Shown: piece by piece, positions 13,201-26,099 of the stretch
Position numbering within the stretch: position 1 is the stretch's first letter
How the letters are laid out: each line of letters opens with the position of its first letter
Origin: Smittium mucronatum
Lineage: Eukaryota; Kickxellomycota; Harpellomycetes; Harpellales; Legeriomycetaceae
Assembly: GCA_001953115.1 (NCBI GenBank)
Contig: LSSL01000276.1
Span: 1 to 57,098, forward strand
Reading direction: 5' to 3'
Length of the DNA: 57,098 nt
Notes under the pieces: generated by a model
Seen by the model: only the letters and a program-made list of their open reading frames with translations
What the model was told of the DNA's origin: nothing
The model's database searches: none
Position numbers and translations under genes: made by a program

Positions 13201-15020
13201 TTATACATTTTTGGGTGATGTTTTTATGTGGAAATCGATGAATAATATAAATAAAAAATAAATTTTTATTAAATTTCTAAAAAATTTCAAATTTATTTAT
13301 AAAACTTGGGTTTTAAAACTGAAAAATAAATTTCAGAAAAAACAATCCCAAAAAATACTAGAAAAACACCATGTATTTTTTTGAATTATATTAAATTCTA
13401 AATATTATGAAACTTAGTATATAGCTAATCAGTGATATAATATTCAGCATTTTTTTTCGGGTATATTGACCCAATTATAATCCATAAAGGTTTTTAATTT
13501 AAGTATTTGTGAACATTAATGTAAAAAAATATTTTTAAATAATACTTATGCTTTGAAGGTACAATTATTAAGATTTTTATAAATTATTTATATTGTGAAA
13601 CCGGAAACTCTGAGATGTATCTATTAAATCATCATGAAAGCCATAATTGAAACAAGATTCAAAAAAAATAAAAATTTACGTGTTTATTAAGTCATAAATG
13701 AAATAAAAAATTAAGCAGAATATGGAAATTTTACTCAATTAAATTTAATTCAAAGAAATTTTAGCCTTTTTTCGAAAAATTTCCTTCAAAATTTATAATC
13801 CAAAAATAAATTCAGAATTATAAAAAAAGAAAGTATTTTTATAATTATAAAAAAATTCACTGCATTTCAATTATTAGATGTCGAATTTGGAGTTTTTAAA
13901 TCGGGGATACAATAAAAACTATGTTAAAAATATTAAAATATACTCATTTTTTTCGAAAATAAAAATAAATAAAATCCATCAAAATCTTAACAATATTAGC
14001 AAATTATTTGAATTTTTATCTTCATTCTCAGAAAAAAATACTGGATTTTTCAAAATATTAAATTTTTTATAAGAAATCAAACGAAAAAAAATATATCCGG
14101 GAAATAATAGAGAATATATATAACTATGTATTCAGCAGGATAAATCAAATGATAAATATAAAATTTGAGTTTCTCCTTGTTTTTTTTATAAACGAAGTAT
14201 GATATTTTTTACTCTAACTCAGATAAAATACTAATATTTTATTTGAAAGAAAATCATGCCCATGTTGAAATAAATAATAAATATAAAGTTATCTAAAATA
14301 AAAAAACGCGAATATCATAAAAAAATATATAATAAATGAACCTATTATGAATTTAAATATGCAAAGAATTTGATCTAAAAAACTTTATTCCGAAAAAATA
14401 CGATTATTTTTTGGATTGATTAATATCTTCAATTTGAAAAAAGGCGCATATTTTATTAAACATATCCGAAAAAAAGCAATTAAAATTTACCTAAAATATT
14501 TCAAAAAATAAGCAAGACTTTATGTGTCGGAATTATTTTTGAGCGTATTAAGAAAAAACTTATGTGATGGAACTAATAGAAAATTATATTCATTAAGCTG
14601 TTATTTTCTTAATAGCCAATTTTATTACATACTAAAAAACATTATATAATTTTTCTGCAGTATTTATATCTAGCAGAAATTTTAAATCTTTATAGGAATG
14701 TATTTCATTTATAAAAATATAGGTGAAAATGTTAATATTTAGGAGCATTTAAATAATAAAAATTAAATCGAAGATATATAAATTCAATCTTTTTTCAAAT
14801 TTAAACAAAAATTTCCAGTATAAAAATTTTTTATAGCAAAAAAAACCTAGTTCAATTTTGAAAAAAATGGCTTATAAAATGTAAACATCAGTATGTAAAT
14901 ACCTAAATTATGTTTTTTTAGCCGAATTAGGTTTTATAAAATGTATTAAAGGATCACGAAGATAATTAATAATCATTATGAATTGATTGGTATAACTAAA
15001 TTAAAAACCAAAGATAAATT
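10290..15020. other. A+T-rich desert, no gene recognised
   Basis: Homopolymer-rich sequence. The two overlapping 61-codon frames near 12.7-13.05 kb, on opposite strands, and the 64-codon frame at 13878-14072 are low in complexity and have no recognisable motif. I see nothing else. Confidence 0.65.
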
Positions 15021-15560
15021 TAATAAAAATTGAGCTTCGGGTCTTATCAATGTTAAATTGGAAGTGATAGAATTTGAAAAAGAAGAAGTACAGAAATAAT
15101 CATTTTCTAAGGTAAGTGATTTTAGAGATTGACATTTTGAATATTGATTAATTTAAAGACTTAAATAATCAAAGAATATTTATGTTCAATGTGTGTTATA
15201 TAAAAATAATAATTGAGGATTGAGATGGATCATTTTGGAGATAGATGCAAAAAAACGATTAGCGTTGAATATAGCCCTGATCTGATATGGTTAATAAAGG
15301 AAAAAGACATAATCTAATAATTGTATTTTACTTTATTATTTATGTGAATTTTTCACTGATTTGATTATTTTACAGAAATATGCGATTTAGTTTTGATATT
15401 ATTGAAGAAAGAGGATATCGATTTATGGAAAAAATAAGAGTAGAAATAGATGCAATTAAGGATAAAATAGAGTTTAGCATAATTATTTTGGAACCTGATG
15501 TGATCTCAAGTGTGAGTGAACATATTATTATGGAAATTTAAATTTAAATAATTTATGGTG
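15021..15560 (+). pseudogene. Remnant of an intron-containing gene, unknown
   Basis: Three coding-like pieces lie in order. The first reads INVKLEVIEFEKEEVQK and ends near a GTAAGT donor (15112). The second is EMDHFGDRCKKTISVEYSPD around 15223-15283. The third is a clean ATG frame from about 15380 to the TAA at 15541, 54 residues containing IEERGYRFMEKIRVEIDAIK. A pyrimidine-rich tract ending TTTTACAG precedes the last piece, as a 3' splice site would. Stops interrupt the first piece. The charged, balanced composition is unlike chance frames here. No family recognised; probably a decayed gene or element. Confidence 0.3.
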
Positions 15561-16298
15561 TTGAAAAATATGAAAAATATTTTTTTTGGAATAAAGATAT
15601 CAATAATATGTAGAATTTTTAGGAATTGAAAATATCGAATTTGAGTTTGAGAATTATTATATTTGGCTGAAGAGAGAATAGAGAAATGGGGGGTTTGTAA
15701 AAATTATTAATTATTTAATATGATTTTTTAAAGTAATATGATAACTGATATTTTGAATTTTGAAATAAAATATATGAATAAATTTATAAGTCGAAAAGAA
15801 GAAAAATATTAAAATTTTATCAACGTGAATTTATTCTTGATTTTTTTAAATAAAAATATAACATTAATTTATAAAATTCAAAAAATTGAAGACAAAGATT
15901 TGAGTTTTTTTTTATAATTTACTAAAACATGACCAAAAAAAACAACTTCAATCATCCTATTTTTAAAAGAGATTAATCCCCAAACCTTAATCAAAAGTGG
16001 TAAAAAAAAATTAAATGGTTTGGGTGAAAAAAAAATTTTTTCAAAAAGAAATAAAATTTTTATGGTGGAATGTTGAAATAAAATATCTCAACCAGAATAA
16101 GCTAAATAAAGATAGAAATACTCTATTTTTGAAAATAAACCTGTAATTAATGTTTAATACCACCCTTTCCAAACTAAGATGCTTTTCTACCAAAATATTT
16201 ATCAATACTAATGGATATCATAAATACAAAATTTTCATTATTTTAATTACATATTAAGATTAAAGAAACTAAATTTTTTTCATTATTTCCAAAAATTG

Positions 16299-16510
16299 AT
16301 GAGCAATTTCTATTTATTGGATGAGAAACTTCCCAATTAGGTGTGATCATTCTTTAGTCAATTTATTATTATTTTCCATTCCAATTTTCGAATAGTTATT
16401 ATTTTAAAAGTAGTTCATTTTCCAATTGAATATTTTACAATTGAAAAAATAAAAAAATATTATACAGGAAAATGATCATTTTACAAAACTCAGTTAAGAT
16501 TTGATAATTA
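16299..16510 (+). repeat. Left terminal inverted repeat of 890-bp element
   Basis: Left arm of the element. Its last part, GGAAAATGATCATTTTACAA followed by the shared ACAAAACTCAGTTAAGATTT block, is the best conserved against the right arm; the outer 50 bases are more diverged. Confidence 0.75.
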
Positions 16511-16982
16511 AAATAGAATAACATAAAAATTAGGTCTATTTAATTTTATACTTTCTAATAATAAATTTTGAAGTTTTTTTAAATGTTATCATTTAACTTA
16601 TCTTTCTTAATAAAAATTATATGTAAAAATATAAGAACAATCAAGTTCAAAATTCATCATATATTTGGAATTTATTAAACTCAAATTTCCAAAATATCTT
16701 TTGAAAATAAATAAAATTTAAGGTCTTGATTAATTTATTCAATAGATTTTTGAAGATAACAAACGCTTGTGATGCTTTAGATATAATTAAAATATCTAAA
16801 AATGATCAAAGACTAAAAAATAAGATGATTTAAATATTTTTAAAATATATTGAAAAAAATAGTAAATAAAATAATGGAAATTTGGTGACTGAAATTATCA
16901 ATAGATCTTCGTATAAAAGGAATTAAATCTGTTATTAGAGAATTTAAAATGAAATAAACCAAATTTTTATAATGCACTTTTT

Positions 16983-17188
16983 TAATTGGGAAATCTTAAC
17001 TGAGTTTTGTAAAGTGATCATTTTCCTAGTTAGAAAAATTTTATTTTTTCAATTGGAAAATAATCAATTAGAAAATGAACAAATTTTAAATTTATCAAAA
17101 ATTGGAACGGAAAATAATAATTCATTGACTAAAGAATGATCACATCTAATTTACATTTCTTTCATAAAATAATTGAAAAATGCTCATT
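16983..17188 (-). repeat. Right terminal inverted repeat of 890-bp element
   Basis: Reverse complement of the left arm with scattered substitutions and small indels. It ends at the sequence TGCTCAT (17181-17187). Confidence 0.75.
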
Positions 17189-20100
17189 ATTTTTTTTAAA
17201 TAAATAGATTTGATCAGAAAAAATATATTCAAATTATCGCGTCAAATTATTAGTGATTAAAATTAAAAAATGAAAATTAATTCATTTTTAAAATCTAACT
17301 CCTTTAATTTCAAACCTAACTAATAATAAAACTTCCTTAAGTTTAAAAAATATTTAATTCTATTTAATATAGACTCGATACATTATTAATCATTTTTTTC
17401 TATTATCGAAAGTGTGTTTTTGCGTTTATAAAACACTTTTACTCAAGAAATTAATGGATTAAATGAAAAATTTAGCGGTTAAATTTATTTATAGGAATAA
17501 AATTATCTTTGAATAAAATTGTGATGAAAGAATTGAAAAAAAAGAGGAAAATTATTCTTTTTATAATGAAAAATCGACCAGCGCAATTTTTTCTGAAATT
17601 TTGTATTAGAATAGTTAATAACAAAAAAAAATATGGAAAAAAATCCATTTTTTTGCAACATTAAGAAACCAAACAATGAAACATGAAGTTTTCAAATTAA
17701 AAAGAAACTTTTTTATTAAAAAAAAATTTTTTTTGATACAATATGGAAAGAATTTTTAGAATATTTCAAGTAATTTTACCGAATAAACCGGGAAAGATTA
17801 TTAACACTTGTAAAAAATCTCCAAAAAATCCTTGATGATTGATCTAATATCTAATTAAAAAAAATCTAGCAAAACTTGTATTAATCGGTTTTATTTCTAA
17901 CAAATAACACATCTTTGATTTTATTTTTGGTATTTATCGTTAAATTTTATTAATGAAAAAATATATAATTAAATTGCACATACATAACAGTGATATAACA
18001 TTTTAGACCAATAAAATTAAATATGCATTAAACTTAAGTGGGGTAATACTAATAATAAACCTATAAGATAAATAAATAATCATTTTAATGATGTTTCTAC
18101 TAAATTTTTTGAAGATGATTATGAGGTTCAATGATAGGTGAATGCTAAAGAAAAATAGAGAGATGAATCTAATAATCGGAAAAATGAGAAAATTTTAAAA
18201 AATTTATAATAAAAGTATTATACTACTTATAACACGAATTTATGAGCGAAAAAATATCCTAAATTTCTTTTGATATCTGAAATTTTTATTTAATAGGCGT
18301 TTTTATCCATAGAATAAGGGTATTTCATGTAATAAAATATTTGTAAAATATTACTATTATAAGAAAAAAAAGTAAAATAGTAAATAATTGTTATGAATTT
18401 TTTAAAAATAACCAAAAAAATAAACAGTTTTATTAATGATTTTTTTCACAAATATCAATAAACTTATTAATGTAGCTATAACAGATGAAAAATCCAATTT
18501 TCATAAAATGAGCATATTAACCACAAATCATACATGTATGGTTTTAACATTTGAGGTTGGGAATAATATATCGAATAACGAAATAAAGAATATAGCGATA
18601 TTAAAAAAAATAAAAAAAATTAATAGTGTAATAATTTTAAAAAATTAACTGGGTTACAAATATCCAAAAAAAAATTCTTGTGGAGGTTGATTAAAAATAA
18701 CATGTTAAAAATTAAACTATGATTCAAAATCTCTTATAATTGAAGCCATACAAAAAAAACTTCACTATTAATTATTAATACCCCCTTCCCATATTTTATT
18801 AAATAAATTTTTTTAATTAAAAAATATATTAAAATTCTAAAGATATCACAAATCTTTTTACCTAAAAAAATTAAAATTAAACTGATTAATAGCTCCGCCA
18901 AAAACAATCCTTACTAATTTGATGAAATTTTTAGGCGTCTATGATAGCCAAAAGATAGTAAACCTGTTTCAAATCATCACATGAATTACTCTCTATAAAA
19001 TTACCAAAAGTAATAAATGTTAGATGCGAAACTAAAATGAGAGCCCATAAAAAAATGGAAAAACTGGAAAGAGGAAGGGGCTAAAAGAAGTAACTCTATA
19101 AAAAAAATATGTAAAGATAATGAGTTATAAATAAAAATACATATCTTTGTTTAAAAATTATAAAAAATTTCGAGTGGAAGCCAAAATAATTGTTATTTTC
19201 CTTTAAATAAAGATTAAAAACAACCCCCCCCCCCGCAAAGAGGTTCTAAAAAAATATGTAATTAACGGAAAAAATTCGACAAATACTAAACCATAAAATA
19301 TCTCAATATATGAGATGAACAACATATTTTATGATTGGTGGATCAAAAATATTGAATGTTTAAAAAATCGAGTTTCATCAAAATTAGAAAATAAATATAC
19401 ACCCATTAAATTTTTTTTTATTAAAGGTAAATATTAAGCCATGAGATGAATAAAAAATCAATATAAATATAATTTCTATTAAGGAAAATCTGATCAGTAG
19501 AGGCTCTTATCGTGTATTTATGTACTTCAAAGAGAATATTACTTGGAAGAGGAAATGTGAGCGGCTCATCAAAATATATTTATATAAAGTTTAAAAAAAG
19601 CCAATCGGAAGAAAACCATTCTAAAAATATTTAACCCAGTTATTATAAGAACAGATACACTGAGCCCACATAGTAAGCCCAAAATTTGATAGAGAAAAAA
19701 ACAAGAATAGGCTCGTGAAAATTTGCGGATAAATTGAATGGGATTTCTCTCAAACCAAGACAACGTCTAATATAAAAACACTTTTTAAATATGAAGCAGA
19801 AGCGAGTTCAAAATTTTATAACAAAAATATTTTTAAAGATTGCTAAAAAATATAAAGCAGTTTTTGAATTTATCCGAAATAAACAATTATAACACATCTT
19901 TCTTGAAATAAGAATCTTAGTTAAATCATTAACCCCATTTAAAAAGAAGATTGTTCATGGAGAGTTTTTTTATTAAAAAAACGTGAAATATAATAATATT
20001 AATAATGCAAAACTGCTTCATAAATAACGAAAATATATAAAATAATGGGCAATATATATAATTTATAACAATCACAGCAGTTAAAATCAAATTGTGGAAA

Positions 20101-23100
20101 TAATTTTTTTTTCGTGATCTGTCTTTCTCTATTTTGGAGAACAGAGAAATTAGAGTATCAATGGTTTTTATAAGTCAATACGGAAAATTTCAATAGCTCA
20201 GAAGAGATCGTGAAAATATTCAAAAATGGTGTGTAATATAAGATTAAATATAAAAAGGAAAAAATATAACATTTTTATCTTAATTAATATAAAATATACG
20301 GTAATAATAAGTAAACATAAGTTCAAATAAATATTAAAAAGAAATGAGAATAAACTTAACGCACTCTAAGTTTTTTCTAAAATCCTACACCTTATTATTA
20401 CTAGAAATAAATATTCAAAAATATTTGAATTGTTCTCATCCTTATATTTTAAAAAAACCCCACATATAAAAATGCCGAAAATTCAAAAATAAGCTTTAAA
20501 CCCCTAAAAATAAGTCAACGTGCGAAGATTTAGACATATATTAAACCAAGTCTATATAAAAATGTCAAAACTTTATAATATACTAAGCTTCAGGATTTAT
20601 TATAAAGAAGGTATATGAAATCTGAAAAATCGGGGGAAAAACCACATTATATTTGACATTGAATATAATAATAAAGATTTAATTTGTGAATATTGCTACA
20701 TTTATTATGGATATGGCATGGGATAAGGGGTGGATTGCATAAAATTGACCGATTGTCGTCATAATATAAGAAAAAGTTCTAAATTATTCCAGAAAGTATA
20801 CAGGACAAAAAATAAAATGTTCAAAAAATATTTGTGATATATTAAGAAAGAAAATTATATTAATTAAATTAAAAATTTCTTAGATGAATGAAAAACGAAA
20901 AAATTCTAATAAAATTAAATTTTGAAATTTTAAAATATTTAAAGCTAAAAAATTTAAAAGATACCATAATATAATAAAAACTTATTAAAACGATTGAAAT
21001 TTTATATTTAAAGATACATGTCCTATCTAACATCAAAAAAATTAGAATGAATACTATGGATTGTGACTTTAATAAAAAAAAATTTTTTACTCTTACTCAC
21101 ACAAAACATTAAAGTTTTCCCTTAAATCTAAAAAATAGTAAGTAATACCAAAAATTTTGATACAACGGATATTATTATGAAACGAAAATTAATAAAATTC
21201 TTTAAATGTTATATCACTTAATTTTTTCTCAGAGTTGTAAGGTTAATTTTTTTATAATTATCATATATATATATAATATGAGTAAAATAGAGAGAATAAA
21301 TGTTATATAAAAAATTAATAATGGAGCCAAAATAATTCTAAAACTAAGAGAGATCGATTCTTATTATAGATATAAAATTCAGTAAAAAAAAGCTAAAATC
21401 AAAAAATATATATACAAAAAAAAACACGCACTGAAAGTATACCTATTGTATTAACTTTGCTTCTGTGATCTTAAATAGTAGAAAAGCCACTTGAAGAGAA
21501 AATCTTCAAAAATATGCTCATAAAAAATTAAAACAAAAATACTAAAATACTAAAGTGAAAATATAAATAAATACCTTTGCTTAACCAACAATAAGAAAAT
21601 TAAACTGGACCGGATTATTTTAAAAAAAATAACTGCAATTTTTATTTTGATGGAGAACAAAAAATGATACTCTTAAAATTATTAATAAAAAAAACTTCCC
21701 AAAAATTTTACAATCAAAAAATATATTGAGATTTAATATTAAATTAGCAGGAAAAAATGACTAATATAATGGAGGAGGTTAAGGAAATTCGCTAAAGGTT
21801 ATAACTCATTATTAAGCCAATTTGTATAAATATAAAGTTAAATAAACCTTCTAACTAATCAATTTTACTAAAAAAATTTCAAAAAACAATAAAAGTATAA
21901 AAAATATGCATAAAAAAACTAAAATAAACCACAAAATTCTTTTAAAAAATTACTTTTATAAATATTAATATCTTAAAGTAAGTGGAACAATAAATAAATG
22001 AATTAAAAATAGAAATATTTTAATGGTATATATTAGCATAGAATTTTAAATATATATTTGGAACCCCATTTAAAATTAGTTTAATATCTAGAAAAAATCA
22101 TCCAATTTTTATATAGATTATTTCAGGGATAATACTTTAACATTTAAAAGTGGTGATATACCAATCAAAATCTAAAATAAAATAAAATTAAGTTTTGAGG
22201 ACAGAATAATGATTACAGAAATAATAAATGAAAAATTTGGGGAGAAATTAAGAATTTTTAATTTTTGGCCATTAAATATCAGAAAAAGCTAAAAAAAAAT
22301 TGTTTATTTATTTTTAATGAAGGGAATGACTCTCCTATAAAAAAATGCACATTTAAAGACCTAAATATGATTGAAAATGAATATAAAGCAATGAATTATT
22401 TAATTTTTATAACAGATAATATTACGAAGTTAAGATTTTTTTGAAATATATTAATATAGATGATTAAAACCCAATTTTATCTCATAATTATCAAATGTTA
22501 CGAAATGAACCTTATGTAAACATAAATTAATAATTTTTGATATATCAATATATAAAAAAATTACCAAAAAATATATATATAAATTAGGATATAAATAAAC
22601 AGAAATATTGAATGAATAACATAGGTTAAAAAAAATCTGGTCATAATGAAAAAATTTTAAAAAAAGTTATTCGAAAATCCAGGGGAAATTTTAAAGAAAT
22701 TTATTTCCTCGTAAAGGTAATATATGAGATAGATTTTTTGAATAAAGACAACATAAATTCTTATCTTATATTCCAAAAGAATATATTTGTAAAAATTGAG
22801 ATTTTTTATTCGGTTAAAAATAGTAAAATATAAATTTTAAATATCAGAATAAAATATTATGGAATTTAATTAAAATTATTATCAATCTACGAATTATTTT
22901 ATTAACAATCAATCCGATGAAAAATACCCTGAAAAATAAATTTTCCATATTAGTTATCAAGAGAATTGGTTAATAGATAGTGAATTTCAATTATAAAATA
23001 ATGACAGTAAAAAAATCATTGATATAACTATTAAAATATTCATAATCGCATTTATCACAAAAAAGAGGAACCTGAAATATTTAAACAATCGATATCTATT

Positions 23101-23960
23101 ATTCTATTTAATACTAAAAAAACATATTAGTTAATATATTAGTTAAAAAATTTAATTAATTTAAAAAAATTGGGAAATTTATGAGTAAAGATCAATATGG
23201 GAAACAAAAATAAACTTAAATATAGTAAATTTTTATTTATAAACTTATATTTGAGATAATTAAAATAAATCAAAAATAAAATAAAAGATACTAAAACTTT
23301 CTCGGTTAAGAGAAAAATATGATAGAGCCGAATAAAGATATATTTTTTTATTATTCAATGTAGTTTAAATTGTTGGGGATTTCATATAGGATTTAAAGCT
23401 CTTTACAATAATCCCAAAACTAGTATCGAAGTTAAAAAAAATCAAAAATATCTAAAATATCACCATCAATTAAAGCTAAGACCAGGGAATCCTCTATTTC
23501 TGATAATATATATAAAAATTTAAGGTAAACCACTGATTTTTTTATAAAAAATATATATGGTTTCAAATCAGATTAAAATTAACCAAAAATGGATAATGTA
23601 GACAAATTTTTAATTTAGTATAAATTAAAAATAATATATGAGCATTTTTTTCACATTTGGGTTTTTTTATCAATGGATAAATTTTACTAAAGGTAACCCT
23701 TGATTTATGCAAATTATTTTTAATCGAATTTTGAACTTTGACGAAAATTAACATTTCTTTCCATTATTTTATGTGAATCCATAGCTTTCAAAAATCATAT
23801 AACCAATAGTTTTTACTAGTTTATTTTATGTATTAAACGATATAAAATTAAAAAACACATATATCAAAAATAATTTTTAGTTTTAATATTAATATATCCA
23901 CAAAGATGATTTTGGCATAATATAATTTGTATATAATTTTTTTAAACTATAAAATATTAA
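17189..23960. other. A+T-rich desert, no gene recognised
   Basis: Low-complexity sequence. The 70-codon + frame at 18436-18648 and the 64-codon minus frame at 19569-19763 are slightly protein-like, but neither has an ATG in good context, a motif, or a neighbouring exon. A run of eleven C lies at 19224-19234. Nothing else recognised. Confidence 0.6.
19224..19234. repeat. Poly-C run (11)
   Basis: Eleven consecutive C in a region where C is about one base in ten. Comparable G runs are at 26528-26539, 35249-35259 and 38575-38586. Confidence 0.95.
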
Positions 23961-23969
23961 AAATTAGTA

Positions 23970-25490
23970 AGATAAGCTTCAAGAAGAGAGGCAAAATATC
24001 CATATCTGAAAAGATAGAAATATCGGATATGTTTAAGATCTAAAAAGATGTCTCTAAGGTGGAAAAAAACGCTAATCTGAACAAATTCACCGTGAGATAT
24101 ATACTAAGTAAATCTGACGGTTTAAGAAAAGCGGATAAGTATATATCCCAATATAGCAAGAGAAGATCATTTTATAAGATACCGTAAATTTTTATGGCCC
24201 TAGAAAAAAGACTTTTACTATGAGTAAAAGCCCAATTTTAAAAAAAATTCTCCGCCACTACAGCTAAAATTTAAAAAAAAAATGATATTTCAATTTTCAA
24301 AGAGCTTAATAATGGGAAAATAATAATGAAAAAATAACTTTTTCTACAACTAGTCGTTGGTTTGAAAATTTCAAACAATGAATGGGGCTGCATAATATTA
24401 AATTAAATGGTGAAGCTAACAGTGGTGATACTAACTCTGCTAAAAAAATTCCAAATTTACTCAATATAGTTATTAACGAAAAATGATATCTTCCATATCA
24501 GGTGAGTTTTTTTGTATTTTGTATTTTGTATTTCATGTTATTTAAATACAATTTAAATATTTTATTGGTATAGGTATTTAATTTTGAAGAAGCATTTTTT
24601 TACTGAAAAATATTCCAACAAAAACTTATTTTCCAATAAATAAAAAAAATTCGTCTGTTTTAAAGCCCTCAAAAAACAAATATATCTTAATATAGGTTCA
24701 AACTTCACAGGCGAATGTAAATTAAAGCCAGTGTTTATATTCCTCTTTGAAACTCCGAGGGCATTAAAATTTTTTGACAAAAAACCCCTACTTGTAATAT
24801 AGAAATCATCCATTAAAGACTACATGATCAAAGAAATATTTAAAGAGTATTTCGTAAACCAACTTGTATCCGAATTTAAAAATTACTGAAAAAAAATTAA
24901 TATATATTGAAAAATTCTAATTTTAATGTTTAATGAATCTGTGAATTCAAAATCTCTAGTTGTTCTGGTTAATGGCATTGAAATATTGCTTATTCCGCTG
25001 AATGTGATTTTTTTAATTCAAACCATGGAACAGGGATTAATTTCTAAATTAAATACTTACTAAATAAAAAATCATTTGATATGCTGAGTTCGACTATAAA
25101 CGAAGAGTCTATTTCAATTGAAGATTTTCGGAAAAAATTTATTATATTTATTGCGGCGTTTATAGTTTTAGAATATTGAAAACAAATCTCTTCATAATCT
25201 TGCAAGGTGTCTGGAAAAAAAATAATGTACTGGATTTCTAACAATAAAATCAACGAAATAGCATCAAAAATATCAAATATCAAATATTAATGTATTAATA
25301 TTTGTTCCAATTTAGTATTTAATGGCAATGATTTAGAAAATACCAACAGATCCATTGATTTAAAAAATGAAGATGGTATTGAAGATGATAGCAGTGACGA
25401 TGAAAACTCCAAGCCTGTTACTGGAAACGAGGAAAAAGAACGTTTGAAAATCCTTAAATTCCAAATCGAAAAAATGCCAAAGGATTAAGA
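23970..25490 (+). pseudogene. Dead pogo/Tigger-type transposase
   Basis: The pieces follow the order of a pogo/Tigger (DDE_1) transposase. A CENP-B-like N-terminus (RGKISISEKIEISDMFK, from about 23985) comes first. Next is a Tc5-type HTH segment (FSTTSRWFENFK, then LHNIKLNGEANSGDTNSA, 24340-24440). The catalytic core follows, with FNFEEAFFY where NxDETGLF is expected (24575-24610), LNIGSNFTGECKLKPVFIF, FETPRALKFFDKKPLLVI, FKEYFVNQLVSEFK, then LIQTMEQGLISKLNTY where QPMDQG is expected (about 25010-25060). An acidic tail ends at a TAA near 25487. Several in-frame stops are present. All three catalytic Asp positions appear changed (D to E, D to F, D to E). A GTGAGT...TATAG intron (24502-24573) is still recognisable. 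No terminal inverted repeat found. Family call is from motif order; confident that it is inactive. Confidence 0.72.
24502..24573 (+). other. Intron within the pogo-type pseudogene
   Basis: A 72-nt segment begins GTGAGTTTTTTT and ends TATAG. It falls exactly between the HTH part and the first catalytic motif, and removing it keeps the reading frame into VFNFEEAFFY. It has the same style as the introns of the intact genes in this window. Confidence 0.6.
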
Positions 25491-26099
25491 CTCATAGTAA
25501 GAGGTATTAGATTTTTAGAAAAATTCAGACGAGTATTTAATCCTATATGAAGGTATGATTAAAAGTATGCAAAAATTCTTGCAACCATATAAAAAAATTT
25601 AAGAATAACAAAAAAATAAGAGACAATGATCGATAATTGACTTTTTTATATATAAAAAGTCATTAATAATTATTTTATATCCAAAAAATCCGATTTAATA
25701 TTAATTTTGAATAAAAAAACTAAAAATAATTTATAAATTTTTTGCCGTAAAAGTTATTATATTTGATAAAAATAAATAAAATTTTTAATCTGCCGTTTTT
25801 GGTTTATGCCTAAATCATAAAATTATGTTGAATTTTTTTTTTTTTGAAATTGAAATTTAAATTTATGGAGTTTGATGGTTGATATTGATGTTCAAATATT
25901 TTTTTCACAACAAAATCATCCAAAGCTTAAGAAAAAAAGTAAAATATCATTCATTTATTAATTGAAAAACATGAAGAAAAATTATATTTATATATTTATA
26001 AACATATTTTTTTGAAAATTAAAAACATCAATAATAAGCGAAAGAGATTTCATTGTGAAAGCGGAATGAATTATAAAAATATTTATATAAAAAAATGAT
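25491..26099. other. Intergenic, no gene recognised
   Basis: A+T-rich sequence after the pogo-type relic. A short palindrome near 25640-25665 (GACTTTT...AAAAGTC) could form a hairpin but does not mark a clear element end. Confidence 0.6.

Larger units (their letters stand above)
16299..17188. mobile_element. Non-autonomous element with ~205-bp terminal inverted repeats
   Basis: The left arm (about 16299-16510) and the reverse complement of the right arm (about 16983-17188) align over about 205 bp. They share exact blocks such as GTGATCATTCTTTAGTCAAT and ACAAAACTCAGTTAAGATTT. The outer ends read TGAGCAATTT and TGAGCATTTT. The roughly 470-bp centre has no usable transposase frame. Arms contain the same words (TGATCATTTTC, CAATTGAAAAAA) as the long inverted repeats of the mariner-type element at 27820-29744, suggesting a related, internally deleted family. 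No clear target-site duplication is visible. Confidence 0.75.

Noticed and set aside
19569..19763. 64-codon hydrophobic minus-strand frame resembling a membrane segment
   Set aside because: Hydrophobicity is expected from T-rich codons; no neighbouring exon or family motif.
24562..25283. Two minus-strand frames (83 and 79 codons)
   Set aside because: Shadows of the + strand pogo-type transposase relic, whose motifs are recognisable.
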